Shown here one piece after another: positions 1 through 10,505 of a stretch of DNA of 64,000 nucleotides. The DNA is from Eutreptiella sp. 'Long Island Sound 2002'. Lineage: Eukaryota; Euglenozoa; Euglenophyceae; Eutreptiales; Eutreptiaceae. Below the pieces are notes generated by a model. The model saw nothing but the letters and a program-made list of their open reading frames with translations, was not told the DNA's origin and did no database searches. The position numbers and the translations under genes are program-made. Each line of letters begins with the position of its first letter. The first letter of the stretch is position 1. The stretch spans positions 11,734,430 through 11,798,429 of the forward strand of contig OZ038383.1 of NCBI GenBank assembly GCA_964036045.1, written 5' to 3'.

Positions 1-271
1 GTGGGCCGCAAGGGCATTGCCCCGCTGGACCCAGCTCTGATCTCCTCCATGGCCCCCGGAAGTGGAGGCCGCAAGGGCATGGTGCCGTTGGAGACAGCTG
101 TGCTTTCACCCCCGAAGGAGGCGTCCGCTGTGGGCCGTAAGGGGAGACGGTGGTGTGAGGAGGTGAAGAGCTCCACGAGCCGATGGTCAGATGGATTGGA
201 TGAGGAGATGGATTTCAGCGTGCCCCCTCAGACCCCACCCCCAGTGGGGCCTAAGGAGGCTACAGGCGTAG
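1..271 (+). CDS. Repeat-exon gene, exon 1 (5' end outside window)
   Basis: The window opens inside a coding exon of a gene I do not recognise. The translated part carries two GRKG(I/M) motifs each followed by A/V-PL, then a basic stretch (RKGRRWCEEV) and a short acidic-hydrophobic block ending EEMDFSVPPQTPPP. The exon ends at 271 with one base of a codon left over, directly followed by the donor GTATGT. Two further exons at 881 and 3347 encode the same arrangement with the same 1-1 intron phases. This is what is expected of tandem exon duplication. The protein looks disordered and proline-rich with short repeated motifs, and no enzyme fold is visible. The coding call rests on conservation of the frame between the copies. 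Function is unknown. Confidence 0.6.
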
Positions 272-880
272 GTATGTGCTGAGCCCTTGATGTGCCCTGT
301 GCCCCTGCAGTTGTCTTGCCGGTGCGCAACAGGCAGTATGGCAATTAGGTGATGGGGATATTTCATGGAGACTTCCACAGGCCTTGCCATCGTTTAGTGG
401 TCGCTGAAGGAAGTTTTGTGCCAACAATGGGTGTACGGGTTTACAGGAGGAGGATTTTAGCGGTGGGATATCTATGTGCAGAAAAATGTCTTCTCCCTGT
501 TTTCCCTTTTGTGCAGAGAACGGCATCTCAAGTGGGCAAATCCTTCATCGCATTTTGTTGTTTTGTGCTTCAGGACCATTGGTCATTCACGCAACAGCAT
601 CCCGGCCATGAGTTCATTCAGGCAGTGGTCTGCATAATTTTTCCAGGCCCAATCTGACACATGCACGAGGCACAGCCGCAACACAGTCCCCAACATGACC
701 AGGGATCAGTAACAAAATTTTGTGCACGCTATGTTTGTTTCAAACGGACATATGGTCTAAGTGGCATGCTTCATTGTGCTATGATCTGCGAGGCCCTCTC
801 AACGGCCTAATACATTCTGCAGGATTGCGTCCCACACCGCTGCAGGCACACCTGTGCACATGCACCTCTTTTCCACTCAG

Positions 881-1249
881 TATCTAAAGACACCTCCTCC
901 GTGGCCAGCAAGCAAACTGAGGATACGGAAGTGACGATTTCCGCCCCATTTGCTGATCCATGCCCCAAGGATGTACTCATGGGCCGCAAGGGCATTGCCC
1001 CACTGGACCCAGCTCTGCTCTCCTCCGTGCCCCCCTCCAGCGGCGGGCGCATTGGGATGGTGCCGTTGGACTCAGCTGGGCTTTCGCCCCTGAAAGAAGC
1101 TTCCGCTGTCAGTCGCAAAGGCCGACGGTGGTGTGAGGAGGTGAAGAGCTCCACGAGCCGATGGTCGGATGGATTAGATGAGGAGATGGATTTCAGCGTG
1201 CCCCCTCAGACCCCACCCCCAGTGGGGCCTAAGGAGGCTACCGGTGCAG
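881..1249 (+). CDS. Repeat-exon gene, exon 2
   Basis: The exon is 369 bases, a multiple of three. It is preceded by a pyrimidine-rich acceptor ending in AG at 879-880 and followed by GTGTGT at 1250. It starts with two bases that complete a codon and ends with one base, so it is a symmetric phase 1-1 exon that can be duplicated or skipped without changing frame. The protein begins SKDTSS, continues with two GRKG/GRIG-type motifs and ends in the block RRWCEEV...SRWSDGLDEEMDFSVPPQTPPP, nearly identical to exon 1 and close to exon 3. The copies keep frame and splice phase while the introns around them are unrelated, which supports real coding function. Confidence 0.65.
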
Positions 1250-1815
1250 GTGTGTGTTGGGCCCTTGATGTGCCTTGTTATATGCATATGCACGTGTAGT
1301 GTAGGAGGGCAAGGGCATGCATTGGGTCAAGTACCTCTGAGTGCATCGATTCTGAATGAGGCAAAGCCTGCTGAAGGCTTGCTCCAAACCCGAGGAGTCG
1401 CACCGCCCGTGCTTGGGCCTCAATGGATTAAGTCCCTTGCTACCACGTTTTTTTTTTTGACAAATGACCGCATGACCACCACTAGAATGCCCTTTCGTGG
1501 GCTGTTCTTCTCTTGTCTCAACACCACTGCATCCCATGCCACCGACATGGTGCCCCACCTTACGTGCCCGTTCCTACACACCACAAGGGAACACCACCCC
1601 ACAAGAGAATAAGAGGGCCACTGTTGCGTGGCCATGCATAACACACCATTTTTGTGTCACTTTTTTATTCCTCTTTGCAACTGGGTGTCCGTTTGCTGCT
1701 GAGTACCATTCTGCTGTTCCCAGATTTACCTTCCTTTGAATACGAGTGCCCTTGCAGGGTTCTCCAGCTGGAAGCCCATGCACTCGTACCCTCCTTCTTT
1801 CCCCTTATGTCCAAC

Positions 1816-2356
1816 CGAGGGGGGCGGCCTGTTCGAATTCCAGACCCCAATCCCCTCCCCCCCCAGACCCCGGAAAGTTTTCAAACCTGTCTTTCTCCGA
1901 ATTGAGATTTTGGGGACAAGTGTTGGCACCGAAGGAGCCGAAAATTTTTATTTGGCCTCCCAACGGGTTTTTTCCCCCTTTTCACCCTACGTGTATATAC
2001 TCAAAATACTCAGAATTTGGTGGAGAATTCACAAATGGGTGAAAGACACACAAAAAAAATTTGACCCCCGACCTGACCTCCGGGTCGGACCTTGGCTGAT
2101 GGGAGCCTGAGCTAATGGGCAATTTTTTTCTGAAACTTTTTTTAACCCAGTTGTGTATGTTCCAAATGATCAGCGCGTCATGTGGATCATTTGGAGGCAT
2201 GTATGTTGGGGTACCCACCGACCCCCCTTGGGGAGCCCGGCGCCTGACCAGCCGACCCACCTAACCCTCCCCCCCCCCCCCAACCCCCCCCCCCTCCAGA
2301 CCCCCAAAGTTTTCGCACCCGGTTGGGGTCTAGAATTCGAACAGGCCGCCCCCTCG
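1816..2356. mobile_element. 541-bp MITE with 8-bp target duplication (hAT-like)
   Basis: The ends are terminal inverted repeats of about 35 bp. Both read CGAGGGGG(G)CGGCCTGTTCG inward, followed by AATTC(C/T)AGACCCC, and they differ by one G and one transition. The octamer TGTCCAAC lies immediately outside both ends (1808-1815 and 2357-2364), a perfect target-site duplication. Eight-base duplications are typical of the hAT superfamily and of P elements. There is no room for a transposase, so this is a non-autonomous element. It sits in the intron between exons 2 and 3 of the repeat-exon gene. The interior holds long C runs and an AT-rich centre. Confidence 0.85.
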
Positions 2357-2387
2357 TGTCCAACTTATTCCGTTTCTGCCTCCACAG

Positions 2388-2441
2388 CGAATACCTGCAC
2401 TGGTCATCAAACCAGCCTTTATGGCCCACCTTTTGACGAAG
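2388..2441 (+). other. Candidate 54-base cassette exon, phase 1-1
   Basis: A pyrimidine-rich tract ending in CAG at 2385-2387 precedes 54 open bases, followed by GTTTGG at 2442. If it is an exon it has the same 1-1 phase as its large neighbours and would add 18 residues (ANTCTGHQTSLYGPPFDE). It begins 31 bases beyond the MITE end. The evidence is splice-site shape and phase only, so it may be chance. Confidence 0.25.
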
Positions 2442-3346
2442 GTTTGGATGAACCTGAAATTTGGCGCGCTTGTTGTGTTGCTGCGTTGGATGCCTTGATG
2501 GGCTGTTTACCTCCTTGATGTGTGACTTGTCTGGTGAACTTGAAGCTCAGTACTTACTGCAAGATCATGGGTTTTGAACACCAATCTCCAGTCCGCGCTT
2601 GACCCTAACACATGCCAGAAGGAAGCTTGTGATGTGTTGCGGTGGAGAGTGATCTGTGGACCCACAATCTCTCCTCTGTTGCCGATGTTTGGACATTGAA
2701 CTACTCACAACTAGTGTGACGGTGGCCATATTTGACAGCACACCCTGCACCATTGACCACGTGCTCGTGGCCCTTGCCTATGGTGGGCCCCTTCTTCAAT
2801 GCAAATGCGACTCCCCGTCCTTAGCAGCTGCACAACTAGTCAGCAAGTGGCTACCATCCGACAACCCTCTCACCTGTATAAGCCTCCAACGCAGGCCTCT
2901 ATCCATGTTGTACATTACCAAGGAGCTGCCTCCCCGCACTAGCACTCCAACCATGGCCGAGTGCACCCCCAAACAAAATCACCCATACACTAGACCGACC
3001 CATACATGCACTCTTGCCAAGCCCCTTGCACAGCCTCTGGGACTTCCTGTCCACAAAAGACATGCTCATTCTCTTGTGGTCCTTGTCTTGGCTCCACACT
3101 CTTAAAATGCAAGTTGCCAAGCCAGTGACCAAAAAACATGCACCATGTGCCGTGGCCGCCGGCGCCACAACAAGTGTCCCCCCGATCTACATTCTAGATC
3201 TTGGAAAAAACCATTGAAGTGACCAATTACAGATGCTTCAGAGGGGTTGGGCCCTGTAAGGCAAATGGTGGCATGCTTCCCAAACGGTCTTCCCCCTTGT
3301 CCAATCAAACAGTCCATGTATGGCCATCACCATGTCCCTGTTTCAG

Positions 3347-3718
3347 TGTCCAAAGATACCTGTGGTGCAAGCAGCAAGCAGTCGGAGAACATGGAGCCGC
3401 TCACTCCAGTGCATGCACTTTCTGAGTCATGCCCGAAGGAGGCAGTTGTAGGCCGCAAGGGCATTGCACCACTGGACCCTGCTGTCATCTCCAGCATTGC
3501 ACCTCCTGCTGTGGCCCGCAAAGGAGTGGTGCCGTTGGAGCCAGCTGGGCTTTCGCCCCTGAAGGAGGCCTCCACTGTCAGTCGTAAAGGGAGGCGGTGG
3601 TGTGAGGAGGTGAAGGTGTCCACCAGGCGCTGGTCGGAGGTGTTGGACGAGGAGATGGACTTCAGCGTGCCCCCTCAAACCCCACCATTGGTGGGGATCA
3701 AGGAGGCTGCAGGAGCAG
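3347..3718 (+). CDS. Repeat-exon gene, exon 3
   Basis: The exon is 372 bases, preceded by an acceptor (CCTGTTTCAG) and followed by GTGCGT. It begins with two bases and ends with one base, phase 1-1 as in exon 2. The product starts SKDTCGASSKQ, contains GRKGIAPLDPAV and ARKGVVPLEPAG, then SRKGRRWCEEV and LDEEMDFSVPPQTPP. Relative to exon 2 the differences are mainly substitutions plus a variable stretch after SKDT. The constant block WCEEV...DEEMDFSVPP is probably the functional part of the repeat, perhaps a protein-binding linear motif. That is inference. Confidence 0.65.
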
Positions 3719-4182
3719 GTGCGTTCTTGCTGTTGGTCCGTTGGCACACGTATCGCAATGTTTGTGCCCACATGCTTTTACATGGTAGCGGTGCAGCCTG
3801 TTGCTACCCGACACCGCAGGAAGAGCATAGGGAGGATGATCTAAGAGTTGTGTTGTTGTGAAACCCACCCTCCATTCTGCATTGCTGGCAATACCCTGTT
3901 TTCAATTTGTTTCCAGCTCCCCAAACACTATGTTATGGTGAATTGGCATGTGATGGGCATGCCGCTTTCCGCATTCGGAGTCATTTGTATGTATTTTGTA
4001 ATTGACTACTGGCGTGCGCCCGCGCACCTGTGTGCAAATGTCTGATTGCATCTTCAAAATTGTAGGCTGTGGGATGACCCGTCGAGCCCCAAATGGGGCT
4101 GTGTCTTGTTTCCACCCCCAGCACCGGAGGTTCCCCTGCCTTTGCCCCCCCCCCCCCCTGTATACTTCTCATTATCCTGCAG

Positions 4183-4334
4183 AATCCCAGTGGCGGCCAG
4201 ATGACAACGGCGAGCATGTCACACCTACCAGGCCTCCATCAGGGCCAGCTCCTCTGCTGCAGCACGGTCCTGCATATGCCAACCTGCGGCTGCAGTCCAA
4301 CTCTACTGTCCTGGAAAATGCCATGCCAATGCAC
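4183..4334 (+). CDS. Candidate exon 4 of the repeat-exon gene
   Basis: A strong acceptor (pyrimidine tract, then CTGCAG) ends at 4182. The following 152 bases are open in the frame dictated by exon 3 (phase 1 entry), reading SQWRPDDNGEHVTPTRPPSG and further Pro/Asn/Gln-rich sequence, and stop at a GTATGC donor after a complete codon (phase 0). The phase matches both the preceding exon and the exon at 5846. Composition resembles the other exons but the GRKG and DFSVPP motifs are absent. It may be real but no homologous copy supports it. Confidence 0.4.
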
Positions 4335-5845
4335 GTATGCAGGGTGTGGGGGCAGGGGGATTGTCTGAAAGCAGTTGTGTGTTCCAAACACCTCCAATCG
4401 CATGCCGCATCCAACCCGTCCCCTGATTACAACTGCTTGCCTCCCTTGACTTGGGATGAAGTGGAGTTGGCCCAGCAATGACTAATGCCGTGTCAATTCT
4501 TCTTAGGGCCCTGGACATCGTCTCTCCTGCTTATACAGCATCTGCGTTAGTGGCCACAGATACTACTGCACTTTATTTGTGCCCATGGCTTGCATGCTTG
4601 CGTGACATGTGTGACATGTGGGTATTGCGAAAGAAAATGGAGGAAGACGAGAACTGAAGAGCCAACGGAGATGTTCAACGGGATTCATAAATCGATCAGT
4701 CGGCATTCACAGGAAGGCTTTCCCTGTGAACGTGCATTTTGAAACTTGATTGCTGCAAAGGTTCACAATGGCACCTGCATGTTCAGAGCCTCCAGCTACT
4801 ATGCTAGTATCTGGCACGTGCGGGTCCAACCGTTGGGTGGCCATACGCCTAGGCTGGCGGCACCTCTCACGACCCAAAAATCCTGCTGGCAGCATACTGA
4901 GAGTGATAATCGTGACAGCAGCAGCCATGCATGCCACAGATCTCCTCAGAAGGTTGGCTCACCGTTTGATGCTGTTTTGGATTGCCCCACAGGGTTCTTT
5001 CTGGAGGTGGGCAATCGTCTGGTCTGGTTCCATCATCTGGCTCTAAGGAAAAAGTTGTGTGCAGTGCAGAGGCCCTGGTCAACAGCAAATCCAGGAGGCC
5101 AATGTAAAGAAAGGTGTAATGAGAATGACTCCTGGACGGGTTAGATGGATTGCAACAAGTCTCACCCTCGGGTGGGTACCATACAATTGGGATAGGGAAA
5201 TATCTTCCTCCATTGCAGCATGGTGGAATCAATCCTTTTGTGCGATTGGGCAGACGGGCGCTGGGCAAGCTGGCTGTGGAAGTCAGAGCAGGTTATGATT
5301 GCGGCAGGATTTTATTCCTGATTTTCCTTTCATTCCTGATTTTCTTGCTCTGAGGTGCTGTTGTTCTCCGACAGCCATCCCTGTTCAGGACAAGGCCGGG
5401 GGCATGTTGTCAGGGCTACTGCATGTTACGAGACAGCAGCACACAGGTACAGAAGGACCCTCCATTTCCTCTTGTTATCTCAAAATCTGTATCATTGGGT
5501 TTCAAACAAAACATGCAGCATTGCAGGAGGTGGCGAACAAACATGATTTTCTTTCGTGCATCTGGTTATGTATCAAGTTAGCATGGCAACTCTCACCAGA
5601 TCTCAATGTCGGCGCCGGTGGTTTGCGCTGCTCTGGGGAGGTGGCAGTCCAGGGGTTGTTGTACAGCACCCTTTTTGGGGGGCCTGGTTTGCGCATGTGC
5701 AATGGCTTTTGGGCCATGCAAAAAACCGACTGCTTGGGTGCGGGTGCCCATGTTTCCGCAAATTTTGTAAGGCATGCACTCTGCTTCCGGTCCTCTGTTG
5801 CTTTGTCTTTCCTGTTTCCTAAGTCACCCTCTGTGTGGTTTACAG

Positions 5846-6138
5846 GCTGGACTGCCTTTAGCCATCTTAAAGGACTCCGGGGTTGCAGCATCAGCTTCCA
5901 TCCCGCGATCCTGCCAGTGGTCTGAGGACCTAGAATCTGAAATGGACTTCAGTGTGCCCCCAACTGGGCCTCACCCAAAGCCTTTACCTTCCGAAGCAGA
6001 CCGAGGGCCACCCACTGTGTCCCGGTCCATACTGCGGGATGCAGGGGCCAAGGTGGAACCCAACGTGGGCAGCACTGTCCCCATGTGCTCTCACACGCTG
6101 CTGCCACAAATCCTGACTCCAACTCCCACATCATGCAG
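5846..6138 (+). CDS. Candidate exon 5 of the repeat-exon gene
   Basis: Acceptor GTTTACAG ends at 5845. The open frame after it (phase 0 entry, matching the exit phase of the 4183-4334 exon) reads AGLPLAILKDSG and then QWSEDLESEMDFSVPP, a diverged copy of the RWSDGLDEEMDFSVPP block of exons 1-3. A Pro/Ser-rich segment with SRSILRDAGAKVEP follows, and the frame ends before GTACTATG at 6139. Recurrence of the DFSVPP block in frame is the main evidence for coding. The rest of the gene is not seen to the right, where satellite DNA begins. Confidence 0.5.
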
Positions 6139-7149
6139 GTACTATGTTCCCCCTTCCTGCTTGCATGGAGAGAAGGCCGCTGTGTGTGTATTTGGACCTG
6201 GGTCCTGAAGAACTTTGTTCTTGTACAAGAACCCCCTAACCCATGGCGGGGGTCCCGGGTCCCAACTTCGGGTACCCCCAGTCGCCCCCCCCCCCCCCCA
6301 TATGGCCCCTTGCCAGTGAGCACTTTGCCGTTTTCGCGCTGGGTGGGCTGTTTAGTGGCACCTGAAAACTTTTCAAAATTCGAATTTTTTCTGAAATCCT
6401 TCTGTGACCCTAGGATGGGTTTGGGTGATCATTTGGTGACAATACGGGTACTTGAGCACCCATGGGGACCCACGTAGTGGCCACTAGGCCTATGTAGCCC
6501 GTGCCATGGGCCCCCCAAAAAGCCCCAAAATCACCTCGCAGAGGTTGTTAGATCAAACCCAGGCAGGCCCGTAAATGTGGGAAAATGCCACATACCCCTG
6601 TGTTTTGGGCCTTTTTGGGCCTATTCGCATACCCCACCCCAAGGGGTTGATTTGTTGGTTTTTTAACCCCTTGTAAAATCATTATTTTGTCCAAACTGTG
6701 CATCCCCCAATGAGTTTCTGGTCTGGACCCTCCCAGACCCCCCCACTTAAAACCCACTTTTTTGAGGGGGGGGGGTGTGGGGGGGGTCAAACATGTCGAA
6801 AAAACGACCCCCCTTTTTTTTGTGTCCAAAACCATGAATGGTTTGGTTTTTTTCGATTTTGAGCCGAAAAAGTGTTTCCGGGTCCCGACTCCATGGGGTT
6901 TGTATGGGGCGGAGTGGGATGAGCGCTTTTTATGCAGTTTATGCACTTTTCAGCCATTTTTGCTATGTTGGCGGTTTTGGCAACCTCGGTGACCCCGTGG
7001 TACCCAGTCTGAGGGGTGCGAGTGGGGATGTTGTGACACCGTATGTCTACTAGGATACGAAAGGACGTTTTTTGCAGTCTCTAGCCTTGCCAAGGGCCGG
7101 TCAAAACCAATGCCAGAGACGCGAAATGACTCTTTCCACCAATAATGGC
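6139..7149. other. Non-coding, homopolymer-rich sequence
   Basis: No gene is seen. Long C and G runs (about 6286-6299, 6763-6790) and low-complexity stretches dominate. The block at 6411-6512 recurs at 8214-8316. Confidence 0.5.
6411..6512. repeat. Direct repeat, left copy
   Basis: About 100 bases beginning TAGGATGGGTTTGGGTGATC and ending in GGGCC are repeated almost exactly at 8214-8316. The two copies bracket the 196-bp satellite array. Confidence 0.85.
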
Positions 7150-8150
7150 CTACATGAGTGAATGGGCCGGTACACAACCTGCTTATGCAGTTTTTCACCC
7201 TGGGCAGCTCAAAAATCGAAGTTTCCAAAACTCATTTTTTTGATATTGTGACCACACAAAATGACCATGCAACCTATGTATGGTGTGTTTTAGGCCGGGT
7301 TCATGTGTTTTCCACCTTATTTAGGTTTTGGGTCAGAGGCGGGGGGGGCGTTCCAAAGGGATTGGTACACAAACTGCTTTTGCAGATTTTCACCCTGGTG
7401 AGCTCAAAAATCGAAGTTGTGGAATCTTATTTTTGTGATACTGTGATCACCTAGAATGACCATCCAAGGTATGTAAAGCATGTTTTAGGCCGTATTTATG
7501 TGTTTTCACCTTAGTTGGGTATTGGGTGCGGGGGGGGGGGGGTTCCCAAGGGATTGGCACACAACGTGGTTTTGCAGTTTTTCACCCTGGGCAGCTCAAA
7601 AATCGAAGTTTCCAAAACTCTTTTTTTTTTCTTTTTTTTGATATTTTGATCATCTAAAATGACCATCCACCTATGTATGGTGTGTTTTAGGCCGTATTTA
7701 TGTGTTTTTCACCTTATTTAGGTTTGGGTCGGATGGGGGGGGGGGGCGTTCCCAAGGGATTAGTACACAACCTGCTTTTGCAGATTTTCACCCTGGTGAG
7801 CTCAAAAATCGAAGTTGTGGAATCTTATTTTTTTGATACTCTGATCACTTAAAATGACCATCACCAAGGTGTGTAAAGCATGTTTTAGGCAGTTTTTATG
7901 TGGTTTTCACCTTAGTTGGGTATTGGGTGCGGGGGTGGGGGGGTCTCCGAAGGGATTGGTACACAACCTGGTAATGCAGTTTTTCACCCTGGGAAGCTCA
8001 AAAATTGAAGTTTCCCGAACCTAGTTTTTTTGATATTGTGATCACCTAAAATGACCATCGGAGATATGTCATTCATATTCTGGCCTGTGTTTATGTAGTT
8101 TTTACCCCATTTTAGGTGTGTGTTGCTCGGGGCAGATTCTCTGCGAGGTG
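7150..8150. repeat. Satellite array 1, unit about 196 bp
   Basis: Five consecutive units begin near 7169, 7365, 7557, 7764 and 7960 with G(T/C)ACACAAC/A-TG. Each contains TTTTCACCCTGG..AGCTCAAAAATCGAAGTT, a T run, the phrase AATGACCAT and a TATGTGTTTT..CACCTTA segment. Spacing is 192-207 bases. A further unit resumes at about 9050-9200 after the plastid-derived insert, so the array was once continuous. No coding potential. Confidence 0.85.
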
Positions 8151-8213
8151 GTTTTGCCGGAGGCAACAGAAAAATCTGAAATTTCTATTTTTCACAAACC
8201 GTTCTGTTACCCC

Positions 8214-8316
8214 TAGGATGGGTTTGGGTGATCATTTGGTGACAATACGGGTACTTGAGCACCCATGGGGACCCACGTAGTGGTCACTAGACCCATCTAG
8301 CCCCAGCCGTGGGCCA
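8214..8316. repeat. Direct repeat, right copy
   Basis: Near-identical copy of 6411-6512. It ends in GGGCC, directly against the AT-rich plastid-like insert. Confidence 0.85.
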
Positions 8317-8947
8317 TATATAGAAACATACTAATAATCAAGTATTTCTATCATAATGCTAATGGATAAAACAAAAATTTCAAAATTTTTTTTCTTACCA
8401 TTACCACGAGAAACCATCTTTTTTTTATTTTATCTTTATTTCCTTTCTTTTTTCATTGAAAAAGTTCGGAAGAATTATTCATTCTCTTAAGATTTTCAAA
8501 ACAACAGCTAAAGTAAACCTTACGTAAATAATACTCGATTATCAATAACTCATTTAAAAGTAAATTCATAGAAGCCCTATTAACGATTGAATTAACTTTG
8601 CCTTCTAATAAAGTTCGATTAAGAGTTAAATTCTCCGGGACATTTAAAGAATGTCTCACTTCCAGATTTTGATCTACGAGATTCTTAGATTTTTTAGTAT
8701 TTTTTGCTGTTATAATATCGCCAGGACGACACAAAAAACTTGGAATATTTACTAAATTACAATTGAAACAAATATGCTTATGACTAATCAATTGACGTGC
8801 GACTCGAATAGTAGGAGCAAAACCTAAACGGAAAATAATAGTATCCAATCTCATCTCTAAAAAGTTAAAAGAATCTTACCAGAAGAACCCTTACCTTTTC
8901 GAGATTTTGTTATATATTTTACTAACTGACGTTCCGTTATACTATTA

Positions 8948-8952
<5 letters not shown>
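8317..8952. mobile_element. Nuclear insert of plastid DNA (NUPT)
   Basis: The stretch is strongly AT-rich, unlike its surroundings, and carries the 3' two thirds of a plastid rps4 gene on the minus strand with AT-rich spacer beyond it. On the left it abuts the direct-repeat copy. On the right it meets a (TA)n tract, after which the satellite resumes. A mis-assembly joining plastid reads to a satellite is the main alternative. Confidence 0.75.
8453..8940 (-). pseudogene. rps4: Plastid ribosomal protein S4 (rps4) fragment, frameshifted
   Basis: Read on the minus strand, the upstream part gives ITERQLVKYITKSRKGKGSS then GKILLTF, and the downstream part gives LEMRLDTIIFRLGFAPT, then ARQLISHKH, a LEGKVNSIVNR-like stretch and NELLIIEYYLRK. 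This is the S4 RNA-binding domain and C-terminus of plastid ribosomal protein S4, a primary 16S rRNA-binding protein of the small subunit. The two parts lie in different frames. One T is missing from a T run just before LEMRLD (about 8860), which breaks the gene. The N-terminal third is absent, cut off at the (TA)n tract. After EYYLRK, where the family normally ends, the frame runs on for about 17 more residues. The gene is non-functional here. Confidence 0.85.

Positions 8953-9038
<86 letters not shown>
8953..9038. repeat. (TA)n microsatellite
   Basis: About 86 bases of perfect TA dinucleotides, exactly at the junction between the plastid insert and the resumed satellite. Confidence 0.95.
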
Positions 9039-9040
<2 letters not shown>

Positions 9041-9199
9041 ATGTTCCCATATATACCATATACCCTATTCATGTGTTTTTCACCCTATTTGGGTGTTTGG
9101 ACGGGGGCAAGGGGCTGGGGCACAACCTATTTGTGCAATTTTCCACTCTCGGCAGCTCAAAAATGGAATTTTTTAAAACCGATTTTTTTTATATTCTGA

Positions 9200-10505
9200 C
9201 CATTCATAATGATCAAACATCCGATGTAAACGATGTTTTGGGGATGTTTGTGCATTATATTGCCCTTTCTTGCCCCAGCTCACCATACAATCTTCTCTTT
9301 TTGAACTTGGCCATCTATGGCCTTGTCCAAGCTACAGTAGTAGGCGTAGGGACTGTGTCAATTTGGGACTTTTGCGTAATTTGGGACTTTTGCGTAGCTT
9401 ATACAAGGGGGGGGGAGGCGGGGTGCCATAGTTGTAGTGATATGGGGATATCTCACTTGGGGGTTTATTGTTTAGTGCATTCATTTTGCAGAACTTTCAC
9501 AATGAAAATCCCTCCATCAGTTTATGAGTTATGTTGTGCCTGTGGGCAAGATGGATCCCTGTGTGTGGGTGATATGGATGCATGGGGCTTGGTAAGACAG
9601 ATGCCAGTTGCAATCATAGACGTGCGATGCCCAGACCCTGAGTCACGCTCAGGCTTGGCCAAAGGATTCGGCTAGAGGGATGTGCAGCTTCTAAGCACCC
9701 TTGGGCAGTACAGTTGCCTTATGTGCAAGGGTAGCACCTTGGTCACGTAAGCAGCTGCCCACATGTAATCCTACCAGCAACCTCTCTAGATGGGAGGAGG
9801 CGGGGTCGAGGGGAAGGAAAACATAGGCCAGCCAAGACATCAACGTCAATGTGCTCCGGAACTCCCAATCCTGGTGCACTTTGGTGATTACCGGTCATGG
9901 ACGAGGCTGGGACGACGCTTTGGGAGGGGGATTTTGGGTAGGGATATTTTTGTGGGCACCTCATCGCTAAAGGAAGGTGGCGCATTTTTTCCTTGGTGAA
10001 ATCCAGGGATGGCAGTGTGCCATTTGTTTCTTGCAATGATGCACATAACATGGTGCTGCAAAGTGTTAATTGTTGTAGAAACCATCATTTCGTGATTCAT
10101 GGGGAGACAATAAGGAAGGTATGGGCATTTTCTGCACCGTTTCTTCCCTGATCCCTGAGTGTGGCATAATGACGAGGGTTCAATGTGCTTGCAACATTGT
10201 GTTTATAAGCTTGAATTCAGCTTGTGCAATCAACTTAGACGGCCCAACCCCACCCTAAAATACAACCCCAAAAACGTTAAAACCGAAATTTCGGAAATTG
10301 GTGTGAAAATGGGTAATGGCACATTTACAAAAGAGAACAATGTTACAATTGCCAATGCTAGGTGCGGGAGCATATCGGAACTATCGTACAAGACCGTGAG
10401 GGTGCTACGCACAAATAGCATCGAAGAGAGTGCAAAGCCATATCGAGTGTAAAGCAGTGGAATGAAGTAGTATACACATAGGGAATCTGTAAAACAGCGT
10501 TCTAC
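9200..10505. other. No recognisable gene
   Basis: Open frames here (for example 9073-9675) begin inside satellite sequence and show no family resemblance. A short block at 10236-10249 (TTAGACGGC-CCAACCCCAC) resembles the terminus of the palindromic element that starts at 10506, possibly a leftover end of a related copy. Confidence 0.4.

Noticed and set aside
5389-5446. Short candidate exon between acceptor at 5388 and donor at 5447
   Set aside because: Its exit phase (1) does not match the entry phase (0) of the better-supported exon at 5846.
8907-9176. Open frame of alternating Tyr/Ile
   Set aside because: Pure translation of the (TA)n tract.
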